Shown here: in pieces, positions 40,533-49,500 of the stretch
How positions within the stretch are numbered: the stretch's first letter is position 1
How the letters are laid out: each line of letters opens with the position of its first letter
Virus record (IMG/VR): IMGVR_UViG_3300031963_000004
Location: 1 to 64,000 of that record
DNA from: a virus
Length of the DNA stretch: 64,000 bases
Direction: 5' to 3' (one strand)
Notes under the pieces: model-generated
What the model was told of the DNA's origin: nothing
What the model saw: only the letters and a program-made list of their open reading frames with translations
Database searches by the model: none
Program-made: the position numbers and the translations under genes

Positions 40533-40969
40533 TTGGATTTTTTACCGTTATAAAACAAATCTGATTCCGTCACCACACGAAACTTAAGTCCCTGACCCTT
40601 ACAGTAAGCATTTGCTGCCAACCATTTTGCTTGATTGATTATAACAGCCATTTTATCTCTAGCACTAGTAACTTTGCTTTCAATAATGCTTTGTTTTTTG
40701 GGTTTAATTTCAACTATCTCAGCATTAACTCTGCCATACTTGTCCTCGTACATGATAAAGAAATCAGGTACATAGATAGTTTGCTTGCCTGTGAGTGGGT
40801 GACGATAGGGTATTCTAATTGATTCGCTAGCCCATTTGATTACGCTAGGATTATTGTCACAAAATGCCATAAAAGTAAACTCCCATCCTGATCTGTATTT
40901 AGGCTTATGATTGCCTACATACTTGTCTGGATTTTTTACTTCATAGATACCCTGTGCATAGTTTGCCAT
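40529..40969 (-). CDS. Head completion protein (T4 gp4/gp50-like)
   Basis: 146 residues, as in T4 gp4 (150). It shows YEVKNPDKYVGNHKPKYRSGWE, FCDNNPSVIKWASE, PYRHPLTGK and YVPDFFI, matching T4 gp4 block by block (KYRG, YRSSWE, CDNNPSV.W.SE, IPYR, YFPDF). The fold is nuclease-like, with PDF...EIVEIKPKKQ giving a D...E-x-K arrangement. In T4 it is needed to finish heads before neck joining and may trim packaged DNA. It overlaps the upstream gene by TAATG. Confidence 0.9.
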   Translation of the reverse strand: MANYAQGIYEVKNPDKYVGNHKPKYRSGWEFTFMAFCDNNPSVIKWASESIRIPYRHPLTGKQTIYVPDFFIMYEDKYGRVNAEIVEIKPKKQSIIESKVTSARDKMAVIINQAKWLAANAYCKGQGLKFRVVTESDLFYNGKKSK

Positions 40970-41331
40970 TATATCACTATGTTTCTTTGAACACTGAAGT
41001 TAGGTTCAGGAACCACACTAACTCCGTATAATGTTGTCTTTGATTTTAAACTATTTAAATAATATGCCATTGAAGCATTTACTTGTAGTTTAGACTTGCC
41101 CTTCATATCATCTAGTAACTGTAACACAGATAATCCAGTGATACTTGATATTCTAAACAACATAATAGTAAAGTTACTTGACACATTTTCACTACCAGTC
41201 ATGTCAAGGAAAAAACTTTTAACGATTTCGTATTCGTTTGCACCAACACTTATTTGACTTTGATAATCTTTATCAAAAGTCTTTGTGATGGTATCTAATT
41301 GAGATTTTGGGGCGTCTACTGTGTTAGCCAT
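40969..41331 (-). CDS. Conserved small structural protein near gp4
   Basis: 120 residues, helical (EYEIVKSFFLDMTGSENVSSNFTIMLFRISS), ending in TLYGVSVVPEPNFSVQRNIVI, a Pro/Asn/Val end like those of T4-like virion proteins next to gp4. It lies 2 bases downstream of the tube-initiator-like gene and overlaps gp4. A baseplate or head-tail role is inferred from position only. Confidence 0.55.
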   Translation of the reverse strand: MANTVDAPKSQLDTITKTFDKDYQSQISVGANEYEIVKSFFLDMTGSENVSSNFTIMLFRISSITGLSVLQLLDDMKGKSKLQVNASMAYYLNSLKSKTTLYGVSVVPEPNFSVQRNIVI

Positions 41332-41333
41332 GT

Positions 41334-42467
41334 TTATTTGCTACTACCAAAAACTGGGAAATTAAATGTATTGCTACGATTCGGTGTCCCACGCACTGAA
41401 TCATTAACAACACCTCTAATATCATTGTTGATTATTGATCCAATACCACCATTACCTATGATTGTTTGATAAGACATGCCACCTTTTTGAATAGCACCTA
41501 AGATATTACCATTCTTTAGGTCTGATAATATTCCACCTGCTCCATCTGCTAATCCACCTTGACCAATAATTGTTCCATTAGCACCAGGACGCATAATAGG
41601 ACTTGGTGTCTTATCATAATGATCTATTGCAAAATCACTTGCAGGATTATTTTGTGGATCACCATTTGTAATTGCTCTACCATCAATAGCACCTTGATAA
41701 TACTTTACTGTTTCATAGGCAACGCCCATGCTAGCTTCCATAGTACCATTTGTCTGTGCATAATCATAGGTATCATGTTTAAAACTAGTTAACGTTGGAT
41801 TAATTAGTTGGTATAAAACATAATTGTGTTGATTAAACCCATAGATTTTAATTGATCTAAAGAAAGGAGCTTTACTATAACCTAAACTAGCAGCTAGGTT
41901 ATTTTGTTGCTCTAAACTGCTTTCGCCAATGTAGCCCCAATCATAATCGTAACCTAAGGCTTGATCATAAACATTGCGTCTATTATAATCAAAGGCTTTA
42001 CCTTCACCTGTACTACCATAATCAACTGTTGTTTTAGTCGCATCTTTGTAGTAATAGGTGTAATAGTTATACCATAGTTGCCTAATTAAATTAGCATTAT
42101 CATCGTGAAATGTGATGTTTATATCATCATATTGAATTTTAGTCTGAACAATACGTTTGCGATTGTATTGATTCATTTTATGAACATCAAAACTATAGCT
42201 AGGTAATGTGATATTTTTTACTGCCAATCCAATACGTGAATCAGTTGGGAAGGCACCAGTACCGTTACCTATTAATGATAGATTTATATCAAAATAAACA
42301 TGGAAAAGAAATTTATATTTAGGTGCATAAGCATAGCTATCTGACCTAAATGTTTTACTTGCATGTTGATAATCTCTAAGGTAATCGTTACCAAAGAAAC
42401 CTTTGGCAACACCTTTAAGAAAATTGCCGGGTGAATCACCCAGCAAATTTTGAATAAATCCAGACAT
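41334..42467 (-). CDS. Tail-tube/baseplate tube-initiator-like protein (gp54/gp19 family)
   Basis: 377 residues. Residues ~48-250 show tube-protein features: YAYAPKYKFLFHVYFDINL, AVKNITLPSYSFDVHKMNQYNRKR, IVQTKIQYDDINITFHDD and WYNYYTYYY. These repeat the order of gp19-type tube proteins. The last ~120 residues are a Gly/Asn-rich extension (GTIIGQGGLADGAGGIL). T4 has gp54 and gp48 as related baseplate-tube starters, and this is the best guess. The gene sits between gp19 and gp4 in the tail operon. Confidence 0.6.
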   Translation of the reverse strand: MSGFIQNLLGDSPGNFLKGVAKGFFGNDYLRDYQHASKTFRSDSYAYAPKYKFLFHVYFDINLSLIGNGTGAFPTDSRIGLAVKNITLPSYSFDVHKMNQYNRKRIVQTKIQYDDINITFHDDNANLIRQLWYNYYTYYYKDATKTTVDYGSTGEGKAFDYNRRNVYDQALGYDYDWGYIGESSLEQQNNLAASLGYSKAPFFRSIKIYGFNQHNYVLYQLINPTLTSFKHDTYDYAQTNGTMEASMGVAYETVKYYQGAIDGRAITNGDPQNNPASDFAIDHYDKTPSPIMRPGANGTIIGQGGLADGAGGILSDLKNGNILGAIQKGGMSYQTIIGNGGIGSIINNDIRGVVNDSVRGTPNRSNTFNFPVFGSSK

Positions 42468-42471
42468 CTAA

Positions 42472-43101
42472 TTAGCGACCGATACCTGTTACAGTAGTAC
42501 CACCGAATGCACGACCAACTTGTACACCAAGACCAGATGAAAGTGGGCTTTGAACTGCGTTATCAAAACGAATTGATAACTGTATTGTAGCCATTTCACT
42601 TGTTCCATAGTTTAAGTTGTTGTAGTTGACCGTTTGTAAGAAACATCCATATAATTCCCATGTTTCTAACACGTTAGGTAACAATGTGCCGTTACCACCA
42701 TCAAGTACTTCATAGTTAACTTGGAACTTATAATCTTGCCCTGTAGCTGCGCTAGCTTGCTCAACAAAGTCCATTTGCTTTTGTAATTGTTGACCAACAA
42801 GTTTAGCTACACTTCCTGATGCATCATCACGTAAGTTAATATTAGTTGCCTGCCATTCATGCTTACCTGCAATGTACATTTTAGAGTTATAGATATCAAT
42901 CGGTATTTCAGTGAATGAAACACTTGGACGAGTAATATCCATAACCTGTTTAGTTAATTCTTGTGTTGAACCACCAACACCGAAGTTAATAAACAATGCT
43001 CTAAAACGATATTGTAGCTTGGGCATCAACAGACCTTGTGAGCTAGGAGTATTGTCTGCTCCTACGGTCATGTTAAACAATGATTGTGATGCTGTTGCCA
43101 T
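42472..43101 (-). CDS. Tail tube protein (T4 gp19-like)
   Basis: 209 residues (T4 gp19 has 163). SQSLFNMTVGADNTPSSQGLLMPK at the N-terminus, PKLQYRFRALFINFG, MDITRPSVSFTEI, NSKMYIAGKHEW and a C-terminal TIQLSIRFDNA match marine T4-like tube proteins. It polymerises into the inner tube that DNA passes through, inside the sheath encoded by the next upstream gene. TTAAGGAG precedes ATG and a late promoter is 20 bases upstream. Confidence 0.9.
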   Translation of the reverse strand: MATASQSLFNMTVGADNTPSSQGLLMPKLQYRFRALFINFGVGGSTQELTKQVMDITRPSVSFTEIPIDIYNSKMYIAGKHEWQATNINLRDDASGSVAKLVGQQLQKQMDFVEQASAATGQDYKFQVNYEVLDGGNGTLLPNVLETWELYGCFLQTVNYNNLNYGTSEMATIQLSIRFDNAVQSPLSSGLGVQVGRAFGGTTVTGIGR

Positions 43102-43121
43102 TTTCTATATCTCCTTAATTG

Positions 43122-43128
43122 TATTTAT
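43122..43128 (-). promoter_or_regulatory. T4-like late promoter ATAAATA
   Basis: GATAAATAC on the minus strand, 20 bases before gp19 ATG 43101, with TTAAGGAG between. Confidence 0.75.
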
Positions 43129-43153
43129 CTTCCTAAATTGCCCAAACTTTGGA

Positions 43154-46100
43154 TTAAGTAATCTTACCGCCTAGAGCTTGTATTTCACCAGTATTCATAA
43201 TACGTACAGGTATGTATATGAATTCTGCTGCCTTAACTGGTTCAATCGCAATGTCTATCCATAGTTCATTTCTATCTATACGTGCTGGTGTGTTATTTGT
43301 GTTATCGCAAACAACCAAGTAATCGTATAGACCACGCTTAGCTACTAGGTCAACAAACAATGTTTGTACTACGCTAGTAATTTGAGTACGTGTTAGTGCA
43401 TCGTTAGGTTCAAATATGAACGGACGAGCAACAACTTGTAGACGCTCACGAATGTAAGCAACTAAACGTGCTACGTTTGTGCGATCCATCGCACTCATTG
43501 TATCCTTACTGTTCTTGTTACCGTAATTCAATAGTCCAATTCCAGTAAAGAACGCTAATGGATTGATTTGATTTGTGTATAACACATCTCTGATTCCAAC
43601 ACGATTCTTAACTACTTGGAACTCACCTGTCTTAGCATCTAAGTAACCAATGTTAGTAGCGTTATCAATAGTACCTCTACGTGTACCCGCTGCTGCTAAC
43701 CAAGGATAAGCGATTGTGTCATTACGTAAGAATGTACGTAACATCATGTGAGTTGCAGGAACAACTACTGCTGCACCTGTTAGGTCAGTTGCAATTCCAC
43801 TTGGATAGAATATACCCATATACTCATCACGTGTTACTAAACCATCTTCGCCTGTACCTGTTGCCAATGCTGCGTTATTAGCCCAAGCAACAATATCAGT
43901 AGCCGAATCTTTCAATCTCAATGGAGTATCGCCTAAGATATACGCTGTATTATTACGCTCGTTGTTTAATGCTACCATTTCAGGCTGTAACTCAGGATAT
44001 CCTGGTGCCGCTAAGAGATTCATAAATGTATCTTCTTCACGTATCGCCATGCTAGTCATTACAGCTGCCTTCATAGCTTCTACAATCATGTTACGCTGTG
44101 CCTTACGACCCATGTATGCATGACCATTTGGCTTTAATCCGCTTACTGTTACCCATGCATCTTTAATGATTGGTAACACTGCGTCTGGATATTTTTTAGC
44201 TGTAAACCAATTTGTTCTATACTGTTTTACATTATAACCACTACGTCTTGTATTAAACAGTATCATACCTTGTGGGTATAATTCAGGATTAGGACAATCT
44301 AAATCTGTATATCCGCTTAACAATAGTGATTGGGTTGTTGGTAATGGATCCATAGCAGGATCAATATCACCAGTACTACCCCAACGTGCGTCGGCGAATA
44401 ATATACCATCACCTGATGTTTGATCTGTGTTGTCAATCTTTACCCACTGATCAACATTATCAACTTTCTGCCAACGATACAATGCTGGATAATTTTCTAG
44501 GTCTGCTGTGTCTAACCATAGATCACCATATACAACAGGACTTATTGCATCAGTTTGTGTCTTAGGAGGCTCAGCAGCGAATATAACACCATTTGGATCA
44601 GTGTTATTTGTACCAAATGAAGCTGGGTTACCATTTTCATCATACGCAGACATTCTATAACCCTTCCATGTGAAGTCCTTGTTGATTAAAATATCAACTT
44701 GGTCAACAACACTATGGAACCAGTTAGTGTTATTTAATGGAGCAGTTACTGGAGCACCTTCGTTAGCAACATAATTAATTCTTCTCCAATTTGTTGCACC
44801 TAAGAAGTAACCTAAGTTAGGCGCGCCGGAAACATATGCAATACCTATCTTACCACCGCTGTTTCTGATAGCACCTGAACCACCAACGTTTACTGTTACT
44901 CCATTTACGTCATAGTTAATGCCACCAGTGATAGTGCCTGGTTCTAGTTCAACAACTTGAACTGTTAAATCATGTAATGGACTTAGTCCACCTAATTGTG
45001 TGCCAGGAATCGTTAAGCGATCACCTACTTTATATTGTACTCCGCCGTTAACAACTTGGTTAATATAATATAACTTACCTGAAGCTAATATACTGAATGT
45101 CGCATCAGAACCATTAAACACACCTGAAATACGTGTACCACTAGTGTGAGTTGCACCGTTGTTCTGTACACTTGCAGGGAACGCTCTAATTAAACCTTCT
45201 GTAACACCAGGTATAAATCCTGCTGCTGTTAATACGGCTTGATTACTGTTATTACCAGGCACTGATAAAGCAATTTCGCCACCTAGGTCATACCTTAATT
45301 GAATCTGACCTGAGCTTGTGATTGTAGCACTAGTATTAGGAATGTTTGCGGCACTCCAAGCTGTTACAAAGTCTTGTACTGTGCTGCCGGCTATAGTTAC
45401 ATTGTATGGTCCAGAAATATTAGCACTGTTAGGTACGCTCGTCCATACAACTAATCTATCACCAACATTAAATGTTGGATTAGAAACTGCACCAGTTACA
45501 ATTGTTGGTCCTGTAGCTACTCTTTCGTAGAAGTACATAGGACTTCCAGGACTTTCTCTACCGGTTGCGTATTCCCCTATAACTGTTCCAGCTGGAATAG
45601 CTTTGCCACCACTTGGATCTAGTTGATATGTTGCCTCAACAATACTTGAATAAAGTCTTGTATTTTTGTTTACCCATGATTGTAGTGAGTTACTAAATTT
45701 ACTGATAGCAATATTCATACCGTTACCGGCTGAACTTGTTTTTACCCAAACACTTCCTGTTGGTCTTGGACGAACTTGACTCTTAGTCCAAGCAGGTTGT
45801 TCAAATGAATTACCGTGTACGAAACCAGGCTGATAATAATAGATGTTAGGATTGATACCTAAGTAATCTAATAGTGTTTCTCCTGCTGGCTTTTCTGCTG
45901 TAATGCTATCATCATAAACATCAGCAATAAATCTGATATAAGTTTCACCATATGGTGAGCTTAAGTATAAAGCAAGATATTTTTCTTGTTTTACGTCAGC
46001 ACGTAGATATCCTAACCCTAAAGCGTTAATATCATTTGCAATATCAAAAACTGTGTTACCTGTACATGTAACCTGAATAGTATATTCATTGTTATAATCA

Positions 46101-46873
46101 ATTAGGAATGTTGTTCCCTGAATTCTATTAACTTGTTCCTGTGTTAGATCACCAGTAACACCATCGAATACTTTAGGATTTCCTGTACCCACTACTGTAG
46201 GCATAGAATTTAACCATTCTCTTGAACCTAACTTAACCCAAAGATTTGAGCTTGTTTTGAAGAAATATTGACCATCGTTTAATGGATCTTCGTTTGTCTT
46301 GTATCTTGCATCAATAGCGTAGTCTCCGATGTTGCCAATAGCAGTTCTTGGGAAACCACTATCCATATAGTTGTCTAAAGTAATAACTATAGGCGCCTTT
46401 TCAGCAAATTTGCCTGTTGTTGCATTAAACTCGTAAATACCCCAGGTAGTTTTTGTTGTGTCTAACCACCATGTTCCGTCTGCTGGGAATCCGCTTGGGC
46501 GACCTACTTGACCTACTAAGCTTGCTAAGTCTATATCTGCTCTTAGAACCATGCAACGGTTTGTGATACCCATTAATGAGTAAGCAGCAAGTAAGCCGTA
46601 CTCATTAAGTTCGTAACCTTGAATAGGTGTTCCATTAGTTGTCTTATAGAAGAATGGACTACCGAATAGATTGATGAGGTCACGCTGGCTTGTGATTTGA
46701 TATAATTTGTTAGCGTTTGATTTTGTAGTTGCTTCTGCTACGCTTGTTCCTGTTGCGTCTGCTTTATCCTGTGCCGTCGCTAATATAACTAGCGGAACTG
46801 AATTTGAGGCTGCTGGTAGATATTGACTTTGGTCAATAACTGTAACTTGTACGCCTGGAGATACTAATGCCAT
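43154..46873 (-). CDS. Tail sheath protein (T4 gp18-like), very long
   Basis: 1239 residues, nearly twice T4 gp18 (659). The N-terminus MALVSPGVQVTVIDQSQYLPAASNSVPL and the C-terminal ~320 residues (VSGLKPNGHAYMGRKAQRN, LAAPGYPELQPEMVALNNERNN, FFTGIGLLNYGNKNSKDTMSAMDRTNVARLV, FIFEPNDALTRTQI) are typical sheath. Between about residues 130 and 900 lie extra beta-rich domains with Gly/Asn-rich loops, probably projecting outwards from the contractile sheath. Upstream: AAAGGA ribosome site and ATAAATA 53 bases before ATG, divergent from an HNH gene. Confidence 0.9.
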   Translation of the reverse strand: MALVSPGVQVTVIDQSQYLPAASNSVPLVILATAQDKADATGTSVAEATTKSNANKLYQITSQRDLINLFGSPFFYKTTNGTPIQGYELNEYGLLAAYSLMGITNRCMVLRADIDLASLVGQVGRPSGFPADGTWWLDTTKTTWGIYEFNATTGKFAEKAPIVITLDNYMDSGFPRTAIGNIGDYAIDARYKTNEDPLNDGQYFFKTSSNLWVKLGSREWLNSMPTVVGTGNPKVFDGVTGDLTQEQVNRIQGTTFLIDYNNEYTIQVTCTGNTVFDIANDINALGLGYLRADVKQEKYLALYLSSPYGETYIRFIADVYDDSITAEKPAGETLLDYLGINPNIYYYQPGFVHGNSFEQPAWTKSQVRPRPTGSVWVKTSSAGNGMNIAISKFSNSLQSWVNKNTRLYSSIVEATYQLDPSGGKAIPAGTVIGEYATGRESPGSPMYFYERVATGPTIVTGAVSNPTFNVGDRLVVWTSVPNSANISGPYNVTIAGSTVQDFVTAWSAANIPNTSATITSSGQIQLRYDLGGEIALSVPGNNSNQAVLTAAGFIPGVTEGLIRAFPASVQNNGATHTSGTRISGVFNGSDATFSILASGKLYYINQVVNGGVQYKVGDRLTIPGTQLGGLSPLHDLTVQVVELEPGTITGGINYDVNGVTVNVGGSGAIRNSGGKIGIAYVSGAPNLGYFLGATNWRRINYVANEGAPVTAPLNNTNWFHSVVDQVDILINKDFTWKGYRMSAYDENGNPASFGTNNTDPNGVIFAAEPPKTQTDAISPVVYGDLWLDTADLENYPALYRWQKVDNVDQWVKIDNTDQTSGDGILFADARWGSTGDIDPAMDPLPTTQSLLLSGYTDLDCPNPELYPQGMILFNTRRSGYNVKQYRTNWFTAKKYPDAVLPIIKDAWVTVSGLKPNGHAYMGRKAQRNMIVEAMKAAVMTSMAIREEDTFMNLLAAPGYPELQPEMVALNNERNNTAYILGDTPLRLKDSATDIVAWANNAALATGTGEDGLVTRDEYMGIFYPSGIATDLTGAAVVVPATHMMLRTFLRNDTIAYPWLAAAGTRRGTIDNATNIGYLDAKTGEFQVVKNRVGIRDVLYTNQINPLAFFTGIGLLNYGNKNSKDTMSAMDRTNVARLVAYIRERLQVVARPFIFEPNDALTRTQITSVVQTLFVDLVAKRGLYDYLVVCDNTNNTPARIDRNELWIDIAIEPVKAAEFIYIPVRIMNTGEIQALGGKIT

Positions 46874-46898
46874 TTTAATTTTCCTTTATGTTATGATT

Positions 46899-46926
46899 TT
46901 GAGGGTTAACTCCCTAGTAATAATAT
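46899..46926 (+). promoter_or_regulatory. Sigma70-like promoter, leaderless type (HNH gene)
   Basis: TTGAGG (46899-46904), 16 bases, TAATAT (46921-46926), 5 bases to ATG 46932. Same geometry as the dnaJ promoter. The spacer contains the near-palindrome GGGTTAACTCCC. Confidence 0.45.
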
Positions 46927-46933
46927 TATTTAT
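46927..46933 (-). promoter_or_regulatory. Late-promoter-like ATAAATA for tail sheath gene
   Basis: CATAAATAAT on the minus strand gives a leader of about 48 bases before ATG 46873. It overlaps the start of the divergent HNH gene, so the two may interfere. Confidence 0.45.
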
Positions 46934-47336
46934 GAAAAAATCTAGAAAAAAAGGATTAGCAACTCTTTATAAAGAGTTAAATATTTTCATGTCTAGACCA
47001 ATATGCGCCGTGTGTAACAAGAACCACTGTGCCCCTAACTATTATAGAAAGGGTGTAAGATATTGGCGTAAACGATGTGAGGACTGTATCCGTAAGGATA
47101 GAAAACAGTTACCCAGTGAACCAAGATGGAAGAAGCTTGGATACAAGAAAAAGATAACGTGTGATTTATGTGGATTTATGCGTCAGTACGATAGTCAATT
47201 AGTAGTATATCACATGGACGGTGATCTTAATAATAATCAACTATCGAACCTTAGAACAATTTGTCTGAATTGTGTTGAAACAGTTAAACGTAGAGAACCT
47301 ATATGGAAGCTTGGAGACTTAGAGGCTGATATTTAA
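46932..47336 (+). CDS. HNH endonuclease-like protein
   Basis: I choose ATG 46932 (134 residues) because a TTGAGG-N16-TAATAT promoter ends 5 bases before it. ATG 46989 is an alternative. The N-terminal half has C-x-x-C (PICAVCNKN) and C-x-x-C (CEDCIRKD). The C-terminal half has C-D-L-C-G, then V-Y-H-M-D-G-D-L-N-N-N-Q-L-S-N-L and C-L-N-C: the HNH core within a zinc-binding frame. It probably cuts DNA as a homing-type or packaging-associated nuclease. It is an isolated plus-strand gene between sheath and dNMP kinase, overlapping the latter's end by 4 bases. Confidence 0.7.
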   Translation: MKKSRKKGLATLYKELNIFMSRPICAVCNKNHCAPNYYRKGVRYWRKRCEDCIRKDRKQLPSEPRWKKLGYKKKITCDLCGFMRQYDSQLVVYHMDGDLNNNQLSNLRTICLNCVETVKRREPIWKLGDLEADI

Positions 47337-47965
47337 AGGTGTAATATATGCTTCACACAGTCAAACAAATCGTCGATTGTACTGTCATTGTGAATTTCAT
47401 GGTCAAAATCCAAACCAACGCTACTGTATTCACTAGGATGTATCCCTAACTTATTAAGTCTGTCTTTACCTAGTGACCAACCTATATGTCTAGGTCCTTT
47501 ATTAACTGAAATAGCATCGTCATACCAGTCTGGTTTAGGACCACGATGAACTCTGATTGTTATACCACCTAGTCTTTTAATAGCTGAAAGTTCATTAGCG
47601 AAACGTGTATCCGTAATAACAATATCATCTTTGGACTGTCTTAGTTTATTTTCTAAACTAGCTATCCATATATCGTTATGAAAGCTTTGACGACCTACTT
47701 CAGTTCCCCATTGTTGTAATACCCAACGTGGGCTTAGTTTATTCATACCCAGTCGTTCACTCCACCATGGATCTATTTGTTCACGCCACTCTCTGCTGTA
47801 TTTTGTTTTACCTTCAAGTAATTCACGATCCCAACCGAACACATGTGATACAGCATCTTTTAAGCTGCCGGCCCAACTCTCTTTTTTAAATCCATGTTCA
47901 GTGATTAAGTAATCGGCAATGGTATCTTTGCCTGAACCAATAAATCCAGTGACGCTGACTAGCAT
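47333..47965 (-). CDS. Deoxynucleoside monophosphate kinase (T4 gp1-like)
   Basis: ATG 47965 (210 residues) has AAGGAG 5 bases upstream and is preferred to ATG 47983. Walker A-like G-F-I-G-S-G-K-D-T lies at 7-15 and the VITDTRFANE segment binds nucleotide. LLEGKTKYSREWREQID, WVLQQWGTEVGRQ and the fold match T4 gp1 dNMP kinases, which turn dNMPs released from host DNA into dNDPs for phage DNA synthesis. It stands next to neck and tail genes rather than other nucleotide genes. Confidence 0.85.
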   Translation of the reverse strand: MLVSVTGFIGSGKDTIADYLITEHGFKKESWAGSLKDAVSHVFGWDRELLEGKTKYSREWREQIDPWWSERLGMNKLSPRWVLQQWGTEVGRQSFHNDIWIASLENKLRQSKDDIVITDTRFANELSAIKRLGGITIRVHRGPKPDWYDDAISVNKGPRHIGWSLGKDRLNKLGIHPSEYSSVGLDFDHEIHNDSTIDDLFDCVKHILHL

Positions 47966-48025
47966 TTTATCTCCTTGTAACATCTCTATTTTATTACAAA
48001 AAGATTAAAAGACATAATACTCTGG

Positions 48026-48790
48026 TTAACCTATTACCCAAGTATATGGTTGACTGTGATCCACGTAATTCTTAATGTCAAGTATTAGTTGCTGTTGCAT
48101 AGCAAGACCCTCTGCTTTAAGAGCCGTACCATTAAGTGTAGTTCCACCACCCGGGCCTGCTATACTTGCAAATTTCTCACGTGCTTCACCCAATGTGATT
48201 TTTAACGTAGCAAAAACATAGTCGTTTATCCAAATACCCGATCCTGGATCACGCAATAATGTTTCTTCTGGTTTTTGCATGTCAGCCCAAATCAGTATCT
48301 TTTCCCCTGAACCTTTAGGGTCACGAACCATACGCAATTGCTTTGTGACTGGGTTGAATGTGAAGATTATATATCCACCGAACATACGTGCAGCTAATTC
48401 AATATATCCAGCGTAGAAATCGTATGTTGCTAATCCACCTGCATAGTTATAGTTGAGTAGATATGTGTTCAAGATTGCACTACTGAACGGGTCAAAGCTA
48501 CTTGCTGCTGGACCAGTTTCTAAACCAACTGTACGTCTGAATACCTGTCTAACATTAATGAATTCTTCTGGAAGCGTATAAGTGTCCGTATGCTTTTCCA
48601 GTGTCATCAATGTATAGCTTTCCTCTGTGGAGTTCTGAGCAAGCTGCCTGTATTTCTTTATTGTATAGTTGTAGGCAGCTTCGTAATGCTCAGGGTCTAG
48701 TTCAATATCGACCATTCCGTCACCTAAACGATAACGGATACCATCAAATAATTCTTGCTTTAATTGTTCTAGATTCAGTACTGTAGGCAT
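48026..48790 (-). CDS. Neck/head-tail connector protein (gp13-like)
   Basis: 254 residues. It starts PTVLNLEQLKQELFDGIRYRLGDGMVDIELD, a 'Y-x-L-G-x-x-x-V-x-[V/I]-E-L-D' opening typical of phage connectors. It ends with WINDYVFATLKITLGEAREKFASIAGPGGGTTLNG, also seen in neck proteins of T4-like aquatic phages. It likely seals the filled head and links it to the tail together with the gp14- and gp15-like products at 51776-54783. Late promoter 22 bases upstream. The assignment to gp13 is by pattern and context. Confidence 0.6.
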   Translation of the reverse strand: MPTVLNLEQLKQELFDGIRYRLGDGMVDIELDPEHYEAAYNYTIKKYRQLAQNSTEESYTLMTLEKHTDTYTLPEEFINVRQVFRRTVGLETGPAASSFDPFSSAILNTYLLNYNYAGGLATYDFYAGYIELAARMFGGYIIFTFNPVTKQLRMVRDPKGSGEKILIWADMQKPEETLLRDPGSGIWINDYVFATLKITLGEAREKFASIAGPGGGTTLNGTALKAEGLAMQQQLILDIKNYVDHSQPYTWVIG

Positions 48791-48812
48791 TCTTTGTTCC
48801 AGTTAATATTTC

Positions 48813-48819
48813 TATTTAT
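48813..48819 (-). promoter_or_regulatory. T4-like late promoter ATAAATA
   Basis: GATAAATAG on the minus strand, 22 bases before ATG 48790; a TGGAAC ribosome-like site lies between. Confidence 0.6.
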
Positions 48820-48831
48820 CTGGAACAGGAG

Positions 48832-49500
48832 TTAAATGTTCTGGAAAAAAAGGTCAGCTTTAGGCTTACTTGCTGCCATTCTTGCGAACATTTTCATAGA
48901 TTTTGCTTTGATTCTAAATGCGAAAGCCGTACCGGAATTAGTGTATTCAAAACGACCATGCTTTCCCTTAAAACTGTGACTAGGGTCAAATTTTAATTCA
49001 CTAGGTTGATCAGATATAAAGAAAGAATTTTTAGGTGAGTTTTGTTGGTACAGCACTTCTTGCTTTAATTGTGATCTAGCATCCTCATATGTATCTTGAA
49101 TCAATAATTGAATTTCATCGAAATCCATGTAATACAGACCCACATCACTGATAATTTGAAAATTATCATTTGTAGTTATTAATAATAATGCTTGTAATTT
49201 TTGATATATTGGACTATCTTTATAAGGTGTATCGACAATTACTTCTGCGGTCATGCTACCAATACTCCAATCTGTATTAGTATCTTCGTTTTTTGTTTTT
49301 ATTTCTATTCCATAATCCTCAATATCTACTATTGAATTTCCATTAATATTGAGATTTTGAACGATATATTCGTGAATTTTTTTACCAACCAATCCGCTAT
49401 CTTTGGAACTTTTAGCTGGTACTTCAACTCCCCTTAATACTTGGAAAGTTTTTGACGAAACTCTAGGATAATTCAATTTTTCAAATACATTGTTAGACAT
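48832..49500 (-). CDS. MutH/Sau3AI-like PD-(D/E)XK nuclease
   Basis: 222 residues. G-L-V-G-K-K-I-H-E-Y (about 36-45) and, 20 residues on, D-I-E-D-Y-G-I-E-I-K-T-K match the MutH/Sau3AI pattern 'KGxxGxxxE...D...GxELKT', where D, E and K form the active site. These enzymes nick or cut at GATC-type sites. It could degrade host DNA, act as a restriction enzyme or help DNA repair. No methyltransferase is nearby, so phage DNA must be protected otherwise or lack the site. It overlaps MazG by TAATG. Confidence 0.6.
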   Translation of the reverse strand: MSNNVFEKLNYPRVSSKTFQVLRGVEVPAKSSKDSGLVGKKIHEYIVQNLNINGNSIVDIEDYGIEIKTKNEDTNTDWSIGSMTAEVIVDTPYKDSPIYQKLQALLLITTNDNFQIISDVGLYYMDFDEIQLLIQDTYEDARSQLKQEVLYQQNSPKNSFFISDQPSELKFDPSHSFKGKHGRFEYTNSGTAFAFRIKAKSMKMFARMAASKPKADLFFQNI

